Assembly (NCBI GenBank): GCA_900319485.1
Contig: ONOQ01000008.1
Location: 1-53,220 of the forward strand
Reading direction: 5' to 3'
Origin: an uncultured Bacteroidales bacterium
Lineage (GTDB): Bacteria > Bacteroidota > Bacteroidia > Bacteroidales > UBA932
Length of the DNA: 53,220 bases
In this document: one piece after another, positions 17,519-27,402 of the stretch
Numbering within the stretch: the first letter of the stretch is position 1
How the letters are laid out: the number at the start of each line of letters is the position of its first letter
Program-made: the position numbers and the translations under genes
Notes under the pieces: generated by a model
Database searches by the model: none
Told to the model about the DNA's origin: nothing
Seen by the model: only the letters and a program-made list of their open reading frames with translations

Positions 17519-19330
17519 ATGAAAAGAATCTTTAGAATTTTCGCCGTTATCGGACTTGCGTCCGTGACAGCGTTCGTTGCCTGTCAGAAACCCGTTGAGA
17601 CAGACAAAAAGGACGACGACAAACAAGGTGGCAAGACTGAAGAGCCCACCTATGCCGATGTTCCTTTCAGCAAAGTCAGCGTCACCGCTGACGGTGAAAC
17701 CGTAGATGGCACCATCCAGGATGCAAAGTACATCTACTTCCACTTCTCAAAGGCCGAATCCTTCAGTGATGCAACCCTTGCAATCACCGTGAACGAAGGC
17801 TATGAACTCACCTATCCCACCTCCCTTGAGCACGTGGACCTTCAGGCAGAGCCCGTCCTCAACTTCAAGGATCCCAAGAACGCAACCGTGAAGTTCTGGC
17901 TCAAGTTCTCATCGGACGCATTCCCTATCGTGGATGAATCCAAGATTCACCTTGAGGGCTACGAGGCCGGTCAGTACCTTGCTATTGACAACGCCACCAA
18001 GACCTTCACCGTCACCTACGACAAAGAGAAGATCAACTACGAGTCCGTGACCATCGTATTCGACGAAGGCGCTCTCCAGAGCGGCGCAACCGTGAAGACA
18101 GACCTCACATATGACTTCACCGACGGCCTTGAACAGCCCCTCGTGATAGACCTCGGCGGAGACCGTCCCTACACCGTGAAACTTGATGTCACCGCTTACG
18201 TGAAGATGAGCCCCAAGGACTTCGGCTTCACCGATGAAACCTTCAAGTATGTGGACAATGTTGAAGACGTTCCTTTCCTCCAGGTCTGGAGAACTGACAG
18301 GCTTACAGCCGTTCCCGTTTACTCCACAATCGAGTGGGCACACGCAAATCCCTATGAGTGGGATTACTCCTGGGCTTATGACGGAGAGGCCGACTGGGGC
18401 GGATACTGGTACGAGTGGGTTGATGAATTCAACTTCCTTGGCAACTGGGCCGAGGACCGCGCCACTATGACCTGCATCGGACCCGTTGTGATAGTTACCC
18501 TTGACCGCGGCGCCGTTGAAGGAAAGATTGTCACCGACGACGACCTCTCCCTCAAACTCGGAGACGTTGAAGGCCTTGTCACCGTTCCCGGTTACAGCGA
18601 CAACCTTGGAAACTGGAACTATATGCTCTACGCCGACGGCAAGATCCGCATCCCTCTCAACGGAGACGGAGACACCGACACAGCATACCGTTCAGCAATC
18701 GGCTTCACCGAGGAAGGCAAGCCCAGTTTTGCAACTGCCGTTGCCCTCAACGGAGACACCGCTCCCAAGCAGATTCCTTTCCAGACCAACCACGACATGT
18801 CTCAGGCCGATGTAGCCGCTACGGCAGAGTCCTGGGACGTTGTGAGCGCAGCCTGGGCACTGCCCTGGATCATCCGCGACGGCGTTGCAATGAGATGGCA
18901 GGACATCTGGAACAACGACGCATCCCGCTGGTCAGCAGGCTTCGGACAGGGCTGGCAGTCAATGTATCCCTGCCACGTTGTTATGGGCGTCACCTATGAC
19001 AACAAGATTGCCTTTATGTGCAACCCCGGCGGTTCCGACAACTGGGACGGCGCCGACTCCAACGCCTGCCCCGAGGTATTCACCGACGGCGGCTGGTTCA
19101 AGGGTATCACCCCCAACCAGATGGCATGGCTTGCAATCCAGATGGGTTGGAAGGAACTTGTGGTCATCAGCGGCCAGAACGGTGAAGGCACCGGCAACGC
19201 CAGCACAGTCCGCATCAACGGCAAGAGCGTATTCCACCAGGAGGATCATCCTTACCTGAGCGCCGAGGCTTACGCAAATGAAGCCGCCGACGTCAACTGC
19301 GCATACGCCCTCTCCTTCAACAAGCGTTAA
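17519..19330 (+). CDS. Predicted surface lipoprotein, possible phosphodiester-glycosidase-like C-terminal domain
   Basis: Lipoprotein (signal ending FVAC, Cys22) followed by Lys/Asp-rich residues (TDKKDDDK), resembling the surface-export signal of Bacteroidota lipoproteins. Two beta-rich repeats span about residues 40-125 and 130-225. The C-terminal region (about 240-603) is rich in Trp and Asp. Its end (GITPNQMAWLAIQMGW, then GNASTVRINGKSV) resembles the end of NAGPA-type phosphodiester glycosidase domains, but lacks their usual DGGGS core. It holds the position of a surface glycan-binding or processing protein, first in the SusCD operon. Codon use is strongly biased to C-ending codons, suggesting high expression. 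Function is uncertain. Confidence 0.55.
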   Translation: MKRIFRIFAVIGLASVTAFVACQKPVETDKKDDDKQGGKTEEPTYADVPFSKVSVTADGETVDGTIQDAKYIYFHFSKAESFSDATLAITVNEGYELTYPTSLEHVDLQAEPVLNFKDPKNATVKFWLKFSSDAFPIVDESKIHLEGYEAGQYLAIDNATKTFTVTYDKEKINYESVTIVFDEGALQSGATVKTDLTYDFTDGLEQPLVIDLGGDRPYTVKLDVTAYVKMSPKDFGFTDETFKYVDNVEDVPFLQVWRTDRLTAVPVYSTIEWAHANPYEWDYSWAYDGEADWGGYWYEWVDEFNFLGNWAEDRATMTCIGPVVIVTLDRGAVEGKIVTDDDLSLKLGDVEGLVTVPGYSDNLGNWNYMLYADGKIRIPLNGDGDTDTAYRSAIGFTEEGKPSFATAVALNGDTAPKQIPFQTNHDMSQADVAATAESWDVVSAAWALPWIIRDGVAMRWQDIWNNDASRWSAGFGQGWQSMYPCHVVMGVTYDNKIAFMCNPGGSDNWDGADSNACPEVFTDGGWFKGITPNQMAWLAIQMGWKELVVISGQNGEGTGNASTVRINGKSVFHQEDHPYLSAEAYANEAADVNCAYALSFNKR

Positions 19331-19347
19331 ACCCATACCTTAAATAC

Positions 19348-19387
19348 TTCAGCATTTACCGGCTCTCAGCAGCCGGTAAATGCTGAA
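19348..19387 (+). terminator. 17-bp perfect stem-loop between lipoprotein gene and susC
   Basis: Bases 19348-19364 pair perfectly with 19371-19387 around a 6-base loop. TTAATTCT follows rather than a full T run. It probably acts as a leaky terminator or 3' stabiliser, giving more lipoprotein than SusC. Confidence 0.65.
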
Positions 19388-19415
19388 TTAATTCTCAGAC
19401 CACCTATATTTCAAG

Positions 19416-22400
19416 ATGCGCCCAGTACCCAAACTGATTCTGACGCTTACCCTTCTCACCGCGGCGGCCGTTCCCTCGGGAACATTCCGCGCCCTTGCCG
19501 CAGCGGTGACTCCCGCCGATGACGGAAAAACCGTCACATACCGCGGAAGAGTGGTAGACGCTCAAAACGGAGAGCCCCTGCCCGGAGCAGTTGTGAGACT
19601 GTCCGGCAGCAACCGCTACGGTGCCGTCACAGACTCTGACGGCAACTTCACGCTTGCCCTTCCGGCAGGCAGGAAGCCGGTTGTGGAAGCCTCCTTCCTT
19701 AGTTACAAGACTACGGAGTTCACCATAGACAAAAACGGATCCATCCTTGCCCTGGAACCTGACAACACCTTCCTGGACGAGGTCCAGGTGGTGGCTTACG
19801 GCCAGCAGCGAAGGGTTACGGTCACGGGCGCGGTCTCATCCATAAGTTCCGACGACATCCTGAAGTCCCCTTCCGGCAGCGTTGCAAACGCCCTTGCCGG
19901 AGCAATCACCGGCGTATCGTCGGTCCAGGTGTCCGGCCAGCCCGGCGCCGAAGACCCCGAGATATACGTCAGGGGTACCGGATCCCTCTCCAACGAAGCC
20001 TCCAAGCCGCTCATCCTTGTGGACGGCGTGGAGAGGTCCTTCTTCCAGATGGACCCAAATGAGATTGAGAACATCACGGTGCTCAAGGACGCCGCTTCCA
20101 CCGCCGTTTTCGGCGTCAGGGGCGCGAACGGCGTCATCCTTGTCACCACAAAGCGCGGTGAAGAAGGACGGAACCGCATCTCCGTGTCTTCCCAGTTCGG
20201 CCTCACGCAGCCCCTGAGGCACCTCAAGAGCGTGAGCAGTTACGAATACGCCTCCATCTACAACGAGGCAATGCTCTCCGACAACCCCGACATGCCGGAA
20301 AGCGCCCTGAAGTTCTCCCCCTTCGTCCTGGATATGTTCAAGACAGGAGGAGACCCCATTATGTTCCCCAATATGGACTGGGACGCCTACATCTTCAAGG
20401 ACCTTGCATGGCAGACCCAGCATAATGTGACCATGTCCGGCGGATCCTCCCGCTTCCGCTACTTCGTGTCCCTGGGCTATCTGTACCAGGACGGCATAAT
20501 GAAGAAGTTTGACCTTACCTATAACCCAAACTACACCTACAACCGTTATAATTACAGGGCAAACGTGGACGTGGACATAACCAAGACCACAAACCTGAAG
20601 GTGAATCTTGGCGGCCGCGTGGGCACCACCCACGAACCCCAGACATACAACCTCTGGGAGAACATAATGTGGTGCACCCCGTTCTCCAGCGCCGGCATAG
20701 TTGACGGGCATTACATTGTCTCCAGCGGCGGAAACGGCAAATACATCCCTATGGAAGGCGGCCTTGACGGCCTTGCCCTCTTCTACAACTACGGATATGC
20801 GGAAACCACGGAGAACGTCCTCAATATGGACGTCCAGTTGGACCAGAACCTGGACTTCATCACTCCCGGCCTCCGCGCTTCCCTGAAGGGTTCATACAAC
20901 TCCACCTACTGGCTTTCCATGAGCCGTAACGTCACATATGCCCCTTCAATGTACTACACGCCTATGTACCTTGGGTATTTCACCCAGCCCGGAATGGATG
21001 TCGCCAGCCCTATGTTCGACAACACCATAGTCTACAGGACTTCCGGCGTGGACGGCCTCATAGAGCCTATGTCCTACGGAGACTGGACAGGCCATTCCCG
21101 CAACTGGTACCTTGAAGGCAGCATCAACTACAACAGGAGTTTCGGAGACCACGAGGTATCCGGCCTCCTTATGTACAACCAGTCCAAGACCTATTATCCC
21201 GCGCAACTCACGGAAATTCCCACCGCATACGTGGGATATGTGGGAAGGGTTACCTATAACTGGAAACACCGCTATATGGCCGATCTCAACATCGGCTACA
21301 ACGGATCGGAAAACTTCGCTCCCGGCAAGCGCTACGGCTTCTTCCCGGCCGTTTCCGTTGGCTGGAGCATCTCAGAGGAGCCCTGGATGAAATGGTCCAA
21401 AAAGTGGCTGGACTTTATGAAGATCCGCGCTTCTTACGGCCTTGTGGGTAACGACAAGTACTCCGGCGCCCGCTTCCTCTATCTAAACGGTTCCTGGAAC
21501 CCCTCCAACGCGGTTTTCGACTGGGGCTATTATGACGCCGCCGGCAATATGTACAAGGGCAGCTGGCAGTTCGGAGACCAGTACAGCCCCGTTATGCTGC
21601 CGGATGCCATAGAGAATACGGTGGGTAACTCGGAGGTGACCTGGGAAAAGGTAAGGAAACAGAACTACGGCATAGACATAGTCCTTTTCAAGCAGCAACT
21701 CAACATCAACGCCGACCTTTTCTTCGAGCACCGCTACGACATCCTCTCAAGGAGGAACACCCTCCCCGCCATCACGGACGTGTCCCTTCCCCTTATCAAC
21801 CTCGGCGAGGTAAGCAACCGCGGTTATGAGATATCCGTGGGATGGAATTCACGCATAAGGGACTTCCACTATTACGCAAAGGCAAACATCTCCTACTCCA
21901 AGAACAAGATCCTCTATATGGACGAGATTATGCCCAACTATCCCTGGATGGCCCAGACCGGCCAGAGCACCGGCACAAAATACGGTCTTGTCTTTGACAG
22001 GTTCCTAAGGGCCTCCGACTTTGACGCGGAAGGGAATATGCTTCCTCAGGACGAGGACGGAAACCCCATCCCCACTATGTCAATAGGTAATCCCCGTCCC
22101 GGAGACGCCCTTTTCAAGGACCTCAACGACGACGGAAAGATTGACGAGAACGACGCCAAGTGGTTCGGTTACTCCGACCGCCCGGAATACGTAGCCGGAT
22201 TTATGGCAGGGTTCAGTTGGAAGGGTTTCAGCCTTTCCATGCAGTGGACCGGCGCCTGGAACGCTTCCAGGATGATTGACGGAGAGATGAGGACTCCGTT
22301 CGGCTCCCAGAACACAAGGACCCTCCTCACCTACCTTGCCGACGGAAGATGGACTCCGGAAAACCAGAACTCCCGCTTCCCGCGCATCACCTTTATGAAC

Positions 22401-22676
22401 AAGACGCATTACCTTGCTACAAGCGACCTCTGGCTCATAGACGCGTCCTACCTCCGCCTCAAGACGGCAGAGATTTCCTATACGCTTGAGAACAACCGCA
22501 TCCTCAGAAAGGCCGGCATCTCAACCTGCAAGTTCTACGTGAGCAGCTACAACCTCCTCACCCTGTTCTCCCCCCTGGCCGATCTTGACATAGACCCCGA
22601 AGGAAACACCTCCGGCTGGGACAACAGATACCCCAACAACCGTATTTACAACTTTGGTATCAACCTGACATTCTGA
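19416..22676 (+). CDS. SusC/RagA-family TonB-dependent outer-membrane transporter
   Basis: Imports oligosaccharides through the outer membrane using TonB energy. A signal peptide covers about residues 1-29. A carboxypeptidase-D-regulatory-like domain (about 42-115) follows, then a TonB-contact segment (LDEVQVVAYG), the plug (about 130-250, with VLKDAASTAVFGVRGANG and TTKRG) and a 22-strand barrel ending in INLTF with a terminal Phe. At 1086 aa it is a full-length SusC. SusD starts 5 bases after its stop. A perfect hairpin lies upstream, so expression may be tuned relative to the preceding lipoprotein. Confidence 0.95.
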   Translation: MRPVPKLILTLTLLTAAAVPSGTFRALAAAVTPADDGKTVTYRGRVVDAQNGEPLPGAVVRLSGSNRYGAVTDSDGNFTLALPAGRKPVVEASFLSYKTTEFTIDKNGSILALEPDNTFLDEVQVVAYGQQRRVTVTGAVSSISSDDILKSPSGSVANALAGAITGVSSVQVSGQPGAEDPEIYVRGTGSLSNEASKPLILVDGVERSFFQMDPNEIENITVLKDAASTAVFGVRGANGVILVTTKRGEEGRNRISVSSQFGLTQPLRHLKSVSSYEYASIYNEAMLSDNPDMPESALKFSPFVLDMFKTGGDPIMFPNMDWDAYIFKDLAWQTQHNVTMSGGSSRFRYFVSLGYLYQDGIMKKFDLTYNPNYTYNRYNYRANVDVDITKTTNLKVNLGGRVGTTHEPQTYNLWENIMWCTPFSSAGIVDGHYIVSSGGNGKYIPMEGGLDGLALFYNYGYAETTENVLNMDVQLDQNLDFITPGLRASLKGSYNSTYWLSMSRNVTYAPSMYYTPMYLGYFTQPGMDVASPMFDNTIVYRTSGVDGLIEPMSYGDWTGHSRNWYLEGSINYNRSFGDHEVSGLLMYNQSKTYYPAQLTEIPTAYVGYVGRVTYNWKHRYMADLNIGYNGSENFAPGKRYGFFPAVSVGWSISEEPWMKWSKKWLDFMKIRASYGLVGNDKYSGARFLYLNGSWNPSNAVFDWGYYDAAGNMYKGSWQFGDQYSPVMLPDAIENTVGNSEVTWEKVRKQNYGIDIVLFKQQLNINADLFFEHRYDILSRRNTLPAITDVSLPLINLGEVSNRGYEISVGWNSRIRDFHYYAKANISYSKNKILYMDEIMPNYPWMAQTGQSTGTKYGLVFDRFLRASDFDAEGNMLPQDEDGNPIPTMSIGNPRPGDALFKDLNDDGKIDENDAKWFGYSDRPEYVAGFMAGFSWKGFSLSMQWTGAWNASRMIDGEMRTPFGSQNTRTLLTYLADGRWTPENQNSRFPRITFMNKTHYLATSDLWLIDASYLRLKTAEISYTLENNRILRKAGISTCKFYVSSYNLLTLFSPLADLDIDPEGNTSGWDNRYPNNRIYNFGINLTF

Positions 22677-22681
22677 CAGTT

Positions 22682-24661
22682 ATGAAAGCAGTTACTTCAA
22701 TATCGGCCTTAGTTGCCTCCGCGGCCCTCATCTGCGCCGCCATCTCCTGCCAGGATCTCAGGCTTGGAGACAGTTTCCTTGAGAAGGCCCCCGGCGTGGA
22801 CGTTACCATAGACACGGTCTTCTCCTCTAAACTGTATGCCGACAGAGCCCTTGTGGCAGCCTACGCGTGCCTTCGCTGCGGATATCCCGTGCACAATAAC
22901 GCCTGGCCGCTGGGCTCCCAGGGCAAGTTCAAATACCAGGCTGCCTGCAGCGCCGTGGCAAATGACGTCCACGACGCCCTCACGGACATAATAGATTCCC
23001 AGTGCACATGGGCGGGCGCCTATAATGTATACTACAACGGTTCCTACTGCGCCGAGACAGAGAACACGGAGAGCGGTTCAAAATACGCCTATCTCCCCAA
23101 TCTTGACGGCGCCTGGAAGTGCATCCGGAAGTCCTACCTCTACATCAACAACGTGGACCGCGTGCCGGATATGACAACGGAGGAGAAAACCCGGAGAAAG
23201 GCCGAGTGCAAGGTGATGATCGCAATGTCCTACCTTGACCTCTGGAGAAATTTCGGCGGCGTCCCCATCCTCACCCAGGCGGTTGAAGCCGGCAAGGAAG
23301 CCAGCGTGGACTACACCAGAAAGAGCGCGGAGGAAGTCCTGAAGTTCATCATCGACCTCCTTGACGAGGCCGCCCCGGACCTTCCCTGGACGGTTCCGGC
23401 AAGCGAAGACGGCCACCTCACCAAGGCATCGGCCCTTGGCCTCAAATGCCGTACGCTGGCCTTTGCCGCAAGTCCCCTTTTCAACGCCAACGCCCCTTAT
23501 TCCGATTCAAAGCCCAAGATTGTGCTTGGGAACGTGGACAAGGTGAACCTCGACGACGTTGAGAAGATGTACTGGTTCGGAGGCTACGACCCCACCCGCT
23601 GGCAGGACGTAGTGAAGGCCTGTGAGGAATTCTTCGCCGCCAATTCCGGCGGGGAATACGCCCTCATCCAGGCTTCCGGCACCACCCAGGACGACTACCG
23701 CAGCGCCTGGAACAGGACCTACGCCGACCGCAACAACGGTGAGATCCTCATCCATACGGGCCGATATATGCCCACCTTCGCCGACACCTACCTCCGCTGC
23801 TACTTCGGGCCCGCAGAGGACCACGGAAACAACGGCCGAGGCTACGGCGGCGGCGCCATCACCCTCAACTTCGTGGACCTGTTCCCCTATGCCGACGGCA
23901 AGAAGGCCGATTACCGCACCTGGATAGCCGCCCACAACCACGAGGGCACCCTCACCGACAACCCGTTTGTGGGAAGGGATCCCCGCCTCTATGAGTCAGT
24001 AATGATAGTCGGAGACCACTTCCAGGGACACCCCGCCAGGATGTGGGACGACGGCTACGAGCACGGCAGTTCAGAATCCACCCGCGCCTACACCGGCTTC
24101 TGCTCCAGGAAGATGATCTGGGACTACAACGACGAGACCTTCCACAATAAGCCCACGGACTGGTCCTACCTTCGTCTGGCGGAGATATATCTCATCTACG
24201 CCGAAGCCCTCAACGAAACCGGAAGGAAGGCCGAAGCATACGACCAACTCAATATGATAAGGCGCCGCGTGGGACTTCCCGACATGACCGACGCCCTCCT
24301 CTCCCAGGTTCAGGCCGGAAGGACCTATCCAACATATGACGAGCCCCTCCAGGGAGATCCCAGGCTCCGCGACGAAATCCTTGACGAGCGCGCGAGGGAA
24401 CTCTACTTTGAGGAGGTGCGCCTCTACGACATGATCCGCTGGAAGCGCCGGGACATCTTCACCAAGACCCTCTACGGCATCCATATGACCATTAAGAGCG
24501 GTTCCTATGAGGAGAACAACCTCAAACTCAACTTCCTTGACCCCTTTGAGCCCACTCCGCGTTACTGGAGGGACCACTGGGACAACAAGTGGTACCTGAG
24601 CGCATTCCCCACCAATGAAATCAACAAGGGCTACGGCCTTGTACAGAATCCCGGATGGTAG
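22682..24661 (+). CDS. SusD/RagB-family nutrient-binding lipoprotein
   Basis: Surface lipoprotein that caps the adjacent SusC and binds the oligosaccharide. The signal ends AAISC (Cys23). Tetratricopeptide-like helices include the region before YLDLWRNFGGVPI, a family signature, and the C-terminal SusD motif YLRLAEIYLIYAEALNE followed by ELYFEEVRLYDMIRWKR. At 659 aa it is long for a SusD (500-600), mainly through loop insertions between about residues 280 and 440. The partner SusC is immediately upstream. Confidence 0.94.
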   Translation: MKAVTSISALVASAALICAAISCQDLRLGDSFLEKAPGVDVTIDTVFSSKLYADRALVAAYACLRCGYPVHNNAWPLGSQGKFKYQAACSAVANDVHDALTDIIDSQCTWAGAYNVYYNGSYCAETENTESGSKYAYLPNLDGAWKCIRKSYLYINNVDRVPDMTTEEKTRRKAECKVMIAMSYLDLWRNFGGVPILTQAVEAGKEASVDYTRKSAEEVLKFIIDLLDEAAPDLPWTVPASEDGHLTKASALGLKCRTLAFAASPLFNANAPYSDSKPKIVLGNVDKVNLDDVEKMYWFGGYDPTRWQDVVKACEEFFAANSGGEYALIQASGTTQDDYRSAWNRTYADRNNGEILIHTGRYMPTFADTYLRCYFGPAEDHGNNGRGYGGGAITLNFVDLFPYADGKKADYRTWIAAHNHEGTLTDNPFVGRDPRLYESVMIVGDHFQGHPARMWDDGYEHGSSESTRAYTGFCSRKMIWDYNDETFHNKPTDWSYLRLAEIYLIYAEALNETGRKAEAYDQLNMIRRRVGLPDMTDALLSQVQAGRTYPTYDEPLQGDPRLRDEILDERARELYFEEVRLYDMIRWKRRDIFTKTLYGIHMTIKSGSYEENNLKLNFLDPFEPTPRYWRDHWDNKWYLSAFPTNEINKGYGLVQNPGW

Positions 24662-24666
24662 AAGAT

Positions 24667-27390
24667 ATGAGAAAGTTATTAATCACAATAGCAGCCCTTG
24701 CCGCTGTCTGGGTGCCCGCCGGCGCCCAGGAAGGTGCCCTGGAGAAGGTTGGGAAGGACGATATTTCCGCTTCTTCCGAGCGTCAGGTCCTGAACGCCCT
24801 TTACGGACGTATCCCGGGCCTCCAACTGTACCAGAACGGTTCCGGCTACCTTCCCTCCTCCCTGACGCCGACAGTAACTGTCCGCGGAACGGGATCCTAC
24901 AGCGGGAATCATACCCTCTTCATTGTGGACGGAGTGGAAAGGGACCCCTCCGAGATTGAACTGGGAGAGGTTGAGGAAGTGACCGTCCTCAAGGACGCCG
25001 CATCTCTTGTGCGCTGGGGCATAAGGGGGGCCGACGGCGCCGTTGTAATCACTACAAAACGCGGCGGAAATGAGCCCTTCAGGTTCCACGCCGGGCTCCG
25101 CACGGGGCTCCAGACTCCATACGGAATCCCCCGTATGGCATCTCCCGTAAGTTATGCCAACGCCGTCAACGAGGCTCGTTCCCTTGACGGACTCACTCCT
25201 TACTACTCCGCGGCAAATATCGCAGCCATCACAGGCGGGACATCCAACATTATCCCCACTACTGACTGGGAAAGCCTGATGCTCCGGAAGTATGGCTTTG
25301 CAAGCGACGTGAACATTTCCCTGGACGGCTCCACGCGTTCCACAAGGTACTTCGTGTACGCAAACTACAGCAGCAACAAGGGTTTCCTCAGAAACAACGG
25401 TCTCACCGACGACATAGACACCCAGGCCGCCTACTACTCCCTGAAACTCCGCTCCAACCTTGACGTGAAGGTCACCCGTTACACGGACCTTGTGATAAAC
25501 CTCAGCGCAAGGCTCCAGCAGGAGCAGGGACCCCAGGGCGGGCTTGACATATCCTCCATGTACACCGCGCCCACCGTTGGCATTCCGGCAAGGATAGACG
25601 ATATGTGGGTGAGGACAAACCTCATAGACAATCCCGTGGGCTCCGTCCTCGGGACCGGCAACCGCATACTCTTCGGCCGTTCCCTCATCGGCGACATAGC
25701 CATAAAGCAGGACCTCTCCATGCTGGTTCCGGGCCTTAGGGCCGAGGTTAGGGTTTCCTACGACAACGCCTCAATAGTCTGCGACAGGAAGAATTTCACC
25801 TATTCCTACTACACCATCTCTCCGCTCTATGACGCGGAGGGTAATATTGACGACTACGCCCTGGCAACGTATGGCAACGACACCGAAATAGCGTTTGCCA
25901 CCTGGCTCCAGAGCCAGTATATGCGCCTCACGGGATGGGCCGTGCTGGGCTGGGACGGGCATTTCGGGAAAAACAACATAAAGGCCGATATAACCGCCAG
26001 CCGCGATATGTACAAACTCACCGGCGCAGGCAATATGTTCAAGCATCAGGACTATGTCCTTTCCCTGAAATACGACTACGACGGGAAATACATCCTCAAT
26101 GCAGGCCTCAATGCATCGGCCAGCAGCCTCCTCACTACCGGCGACAAGTTCCGCCTCTATCCGGCGGCTTCCCTTGCCTGGGTGGTTTCCAGGGAAGGTT
26201 TTATGAAGGACGTATCTTTCCTTGACCTCCTCAAGGTAAAGGCATCGGCCGGCCTTTCCGGAATGGACGCAAACCTTGTCTACGATATGGACAAGCAGTT
26301 CAACGGCGCAGGTCTCAGTTATATGTTCACCTTCGGTTCCACCCAGAACGGTTCCAGGGAAGGAAACCTCCCCTCCGTAGGCGTGCGCCCGGAGACCGAC
26401 CTCAAGACCGACGCCGGGATCGAATTCCATATGCCGTTCGGCCTGAGCGGTGAAGTATCGGCCTTCTACAACAGGAGGACGGGCCTGAGGACCCTTGCCG
26501 GGAACACCACCTCCGCCGTCCTTGGTATTGGCCTTTCCGACTCCTTCACCGGGATTGTCTCAAACAGGGGCATCGAAGGCGCCCTGGACTACGACGGAAA
26601 GATAGGGGAAGTAAGGCTGAATGTGGGCGGGACGGTTTCATTTGCGAGAAGCCGCATCGAGCACCTTGAGGAAGAGTATCACCCGTGGGCCTACCAGTAT
26701 GAGGCCGGAGGAAGCGTGGGAAGGGTATTCGCCCTGGAATCCGACGGCTTCTATGAGAACGCGGATTTCAATGCCGACGGCTCACTTAAGGACGGAGTCC
26801 CGCAGAGTTCCTTCGCCGCCTCGCTGAAACGCGGGGACATCAAGTACAGGGACCTGAACGGGGACGGCATCATAGACAACTACGACTACACCTGGCTGAA
26901 GACCCCTACCCTTCCGGAACTCTACTACGGCATCCACCTGGGCGTGGAATGGAAGGGAATCGGCCTCAGCGCCCTCCTTCAGGGAACCGGAGACTGGACT
27001 GTCCTTACGGAACTTCCAAGCATCTACAGGCCCCTCTACGGGCAGGACAAGAACGTGAGTGAATACTACCTTGCAAATTGCTGGCGCGAGGGCGCGTCCA
27101 ACACGGCCGCAAGGTACCCCCGCCTCACCACTCAGGAGAACGGGAACAATTTCCTACGCTCCGACATCTGGACAGCCAACGGGAAATACCTAAAACTCCG
27201 CGAGGTATGTCTCAGTTACAGCCTTCCGGGCAGCCTCATCTCCAGGATATGGATGAAGGAGGCCACCGTCTTTTTCAAGGGAAACAACCTCCTGTCATTT
27301 GACGGGATAGGGATCATGGATCCGGAATATATGGCCCTGGAATATCCCAGGTCACGTTCATTCCTTTTTGGCATCAACCTGCAATTCTAA
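24667..27390 (+). CDS. Second SusC-like transporter, lacking the N-terminal regulatory-like domain
   Basis: I choose ATG 24667, five bases after the SusD stop, because MRKLLI opens a signal peptide ending PAGAQ; ATG 24655 overlaps the previous gene. After the signal only about 25 residues precede the plug (RIPGLQLYQ, VTVRGTGSY, VLKDAAS, ADGAVVITTKRG). The carboxypeptidase-regulatory domain found in the first SusC is therefore absent, and no STN domain is present. The barrel ends INLQF. At 907 aa it is about 180 residues shorter than its neighbour. It probably works with the following SusD on a second, perhaps smaller, ligand; that is inference. Confidence 0.92.
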   Translation: MRKLLITIAALAAVWVPAGAQEGALEKVGKDDISASSERQVLNALYGRIPGLQLYQNGSGYLPSSLTPTVTVRGTGSYSGNHTLFIVDGVERDPSEIELGEVEEVTVLKDAASLVRWGIRGADGAVVITTKRGGNEPFRFHAGLRTGLQTPYGIPRMASPVSYANAVNEARSLDGLTPYYSAANIAAITGGTSNIIPTTDWESLMLRKYGFASDVNISLDGSTRSTRYFVYANYSSNKGFLRNNGLTDDIDTQAAYYSLKLRSNLDVKVTRYTDLVINLSARLQQEQGPQGGLDISSMYTAPTVGIPARIDDMWVRTNLIDNPVGSVLGTGNRILFGRSLIGDIAIKQDLSMLVPGLRAEVRVSYDNASIVCDRKNFTYSYYTISPLYDAEGNIDDYALATYGNDTEIAFATWLQSQYMRLTGWAVLGWDGHFGKNNIKADITASRDMYKLTGAGNMFKHQDYVLSLKYDYDGKYILNAGLNASASSLLTTGDKFRLYPAASLAWVVSREGFMKDVSFLDLLKVKASAGLSGMDANLVYDMDKQFNGAGLSYMFTFGSTQNGSREGNLPSVGVRPETDLKTDAGIEFHMPFGLSGEVSAFYNRRTGLRTLAGNTTSAVLGIGLSDSFTGIVSNRGIEGALDYDGKIGEVRLNVGGTVSFARSRIEHLEEEYHPWAYQYEAGGSVGRVFALESDGFYENADFNADGSLKDGVPQSSFAASLKRGDIKYRDLNGDGIIDNYDYTWLKTPTLPELYYGIHLGVEWKGIGLSALLQGTGDWTVLTELPSIYRPLYGQDKNVSEYYLANCWREGASNTAARYPRLTTQENGNNFLRSDIWTANGKYLKLREVCLSYSLPGSLISRIWMKEATVFFKGNNLLSFDGIGIMDPEYMALEYPRSRSFLFGINLQF

Positions 27391-27402
27391 AACGTGAGCA
27401 AG

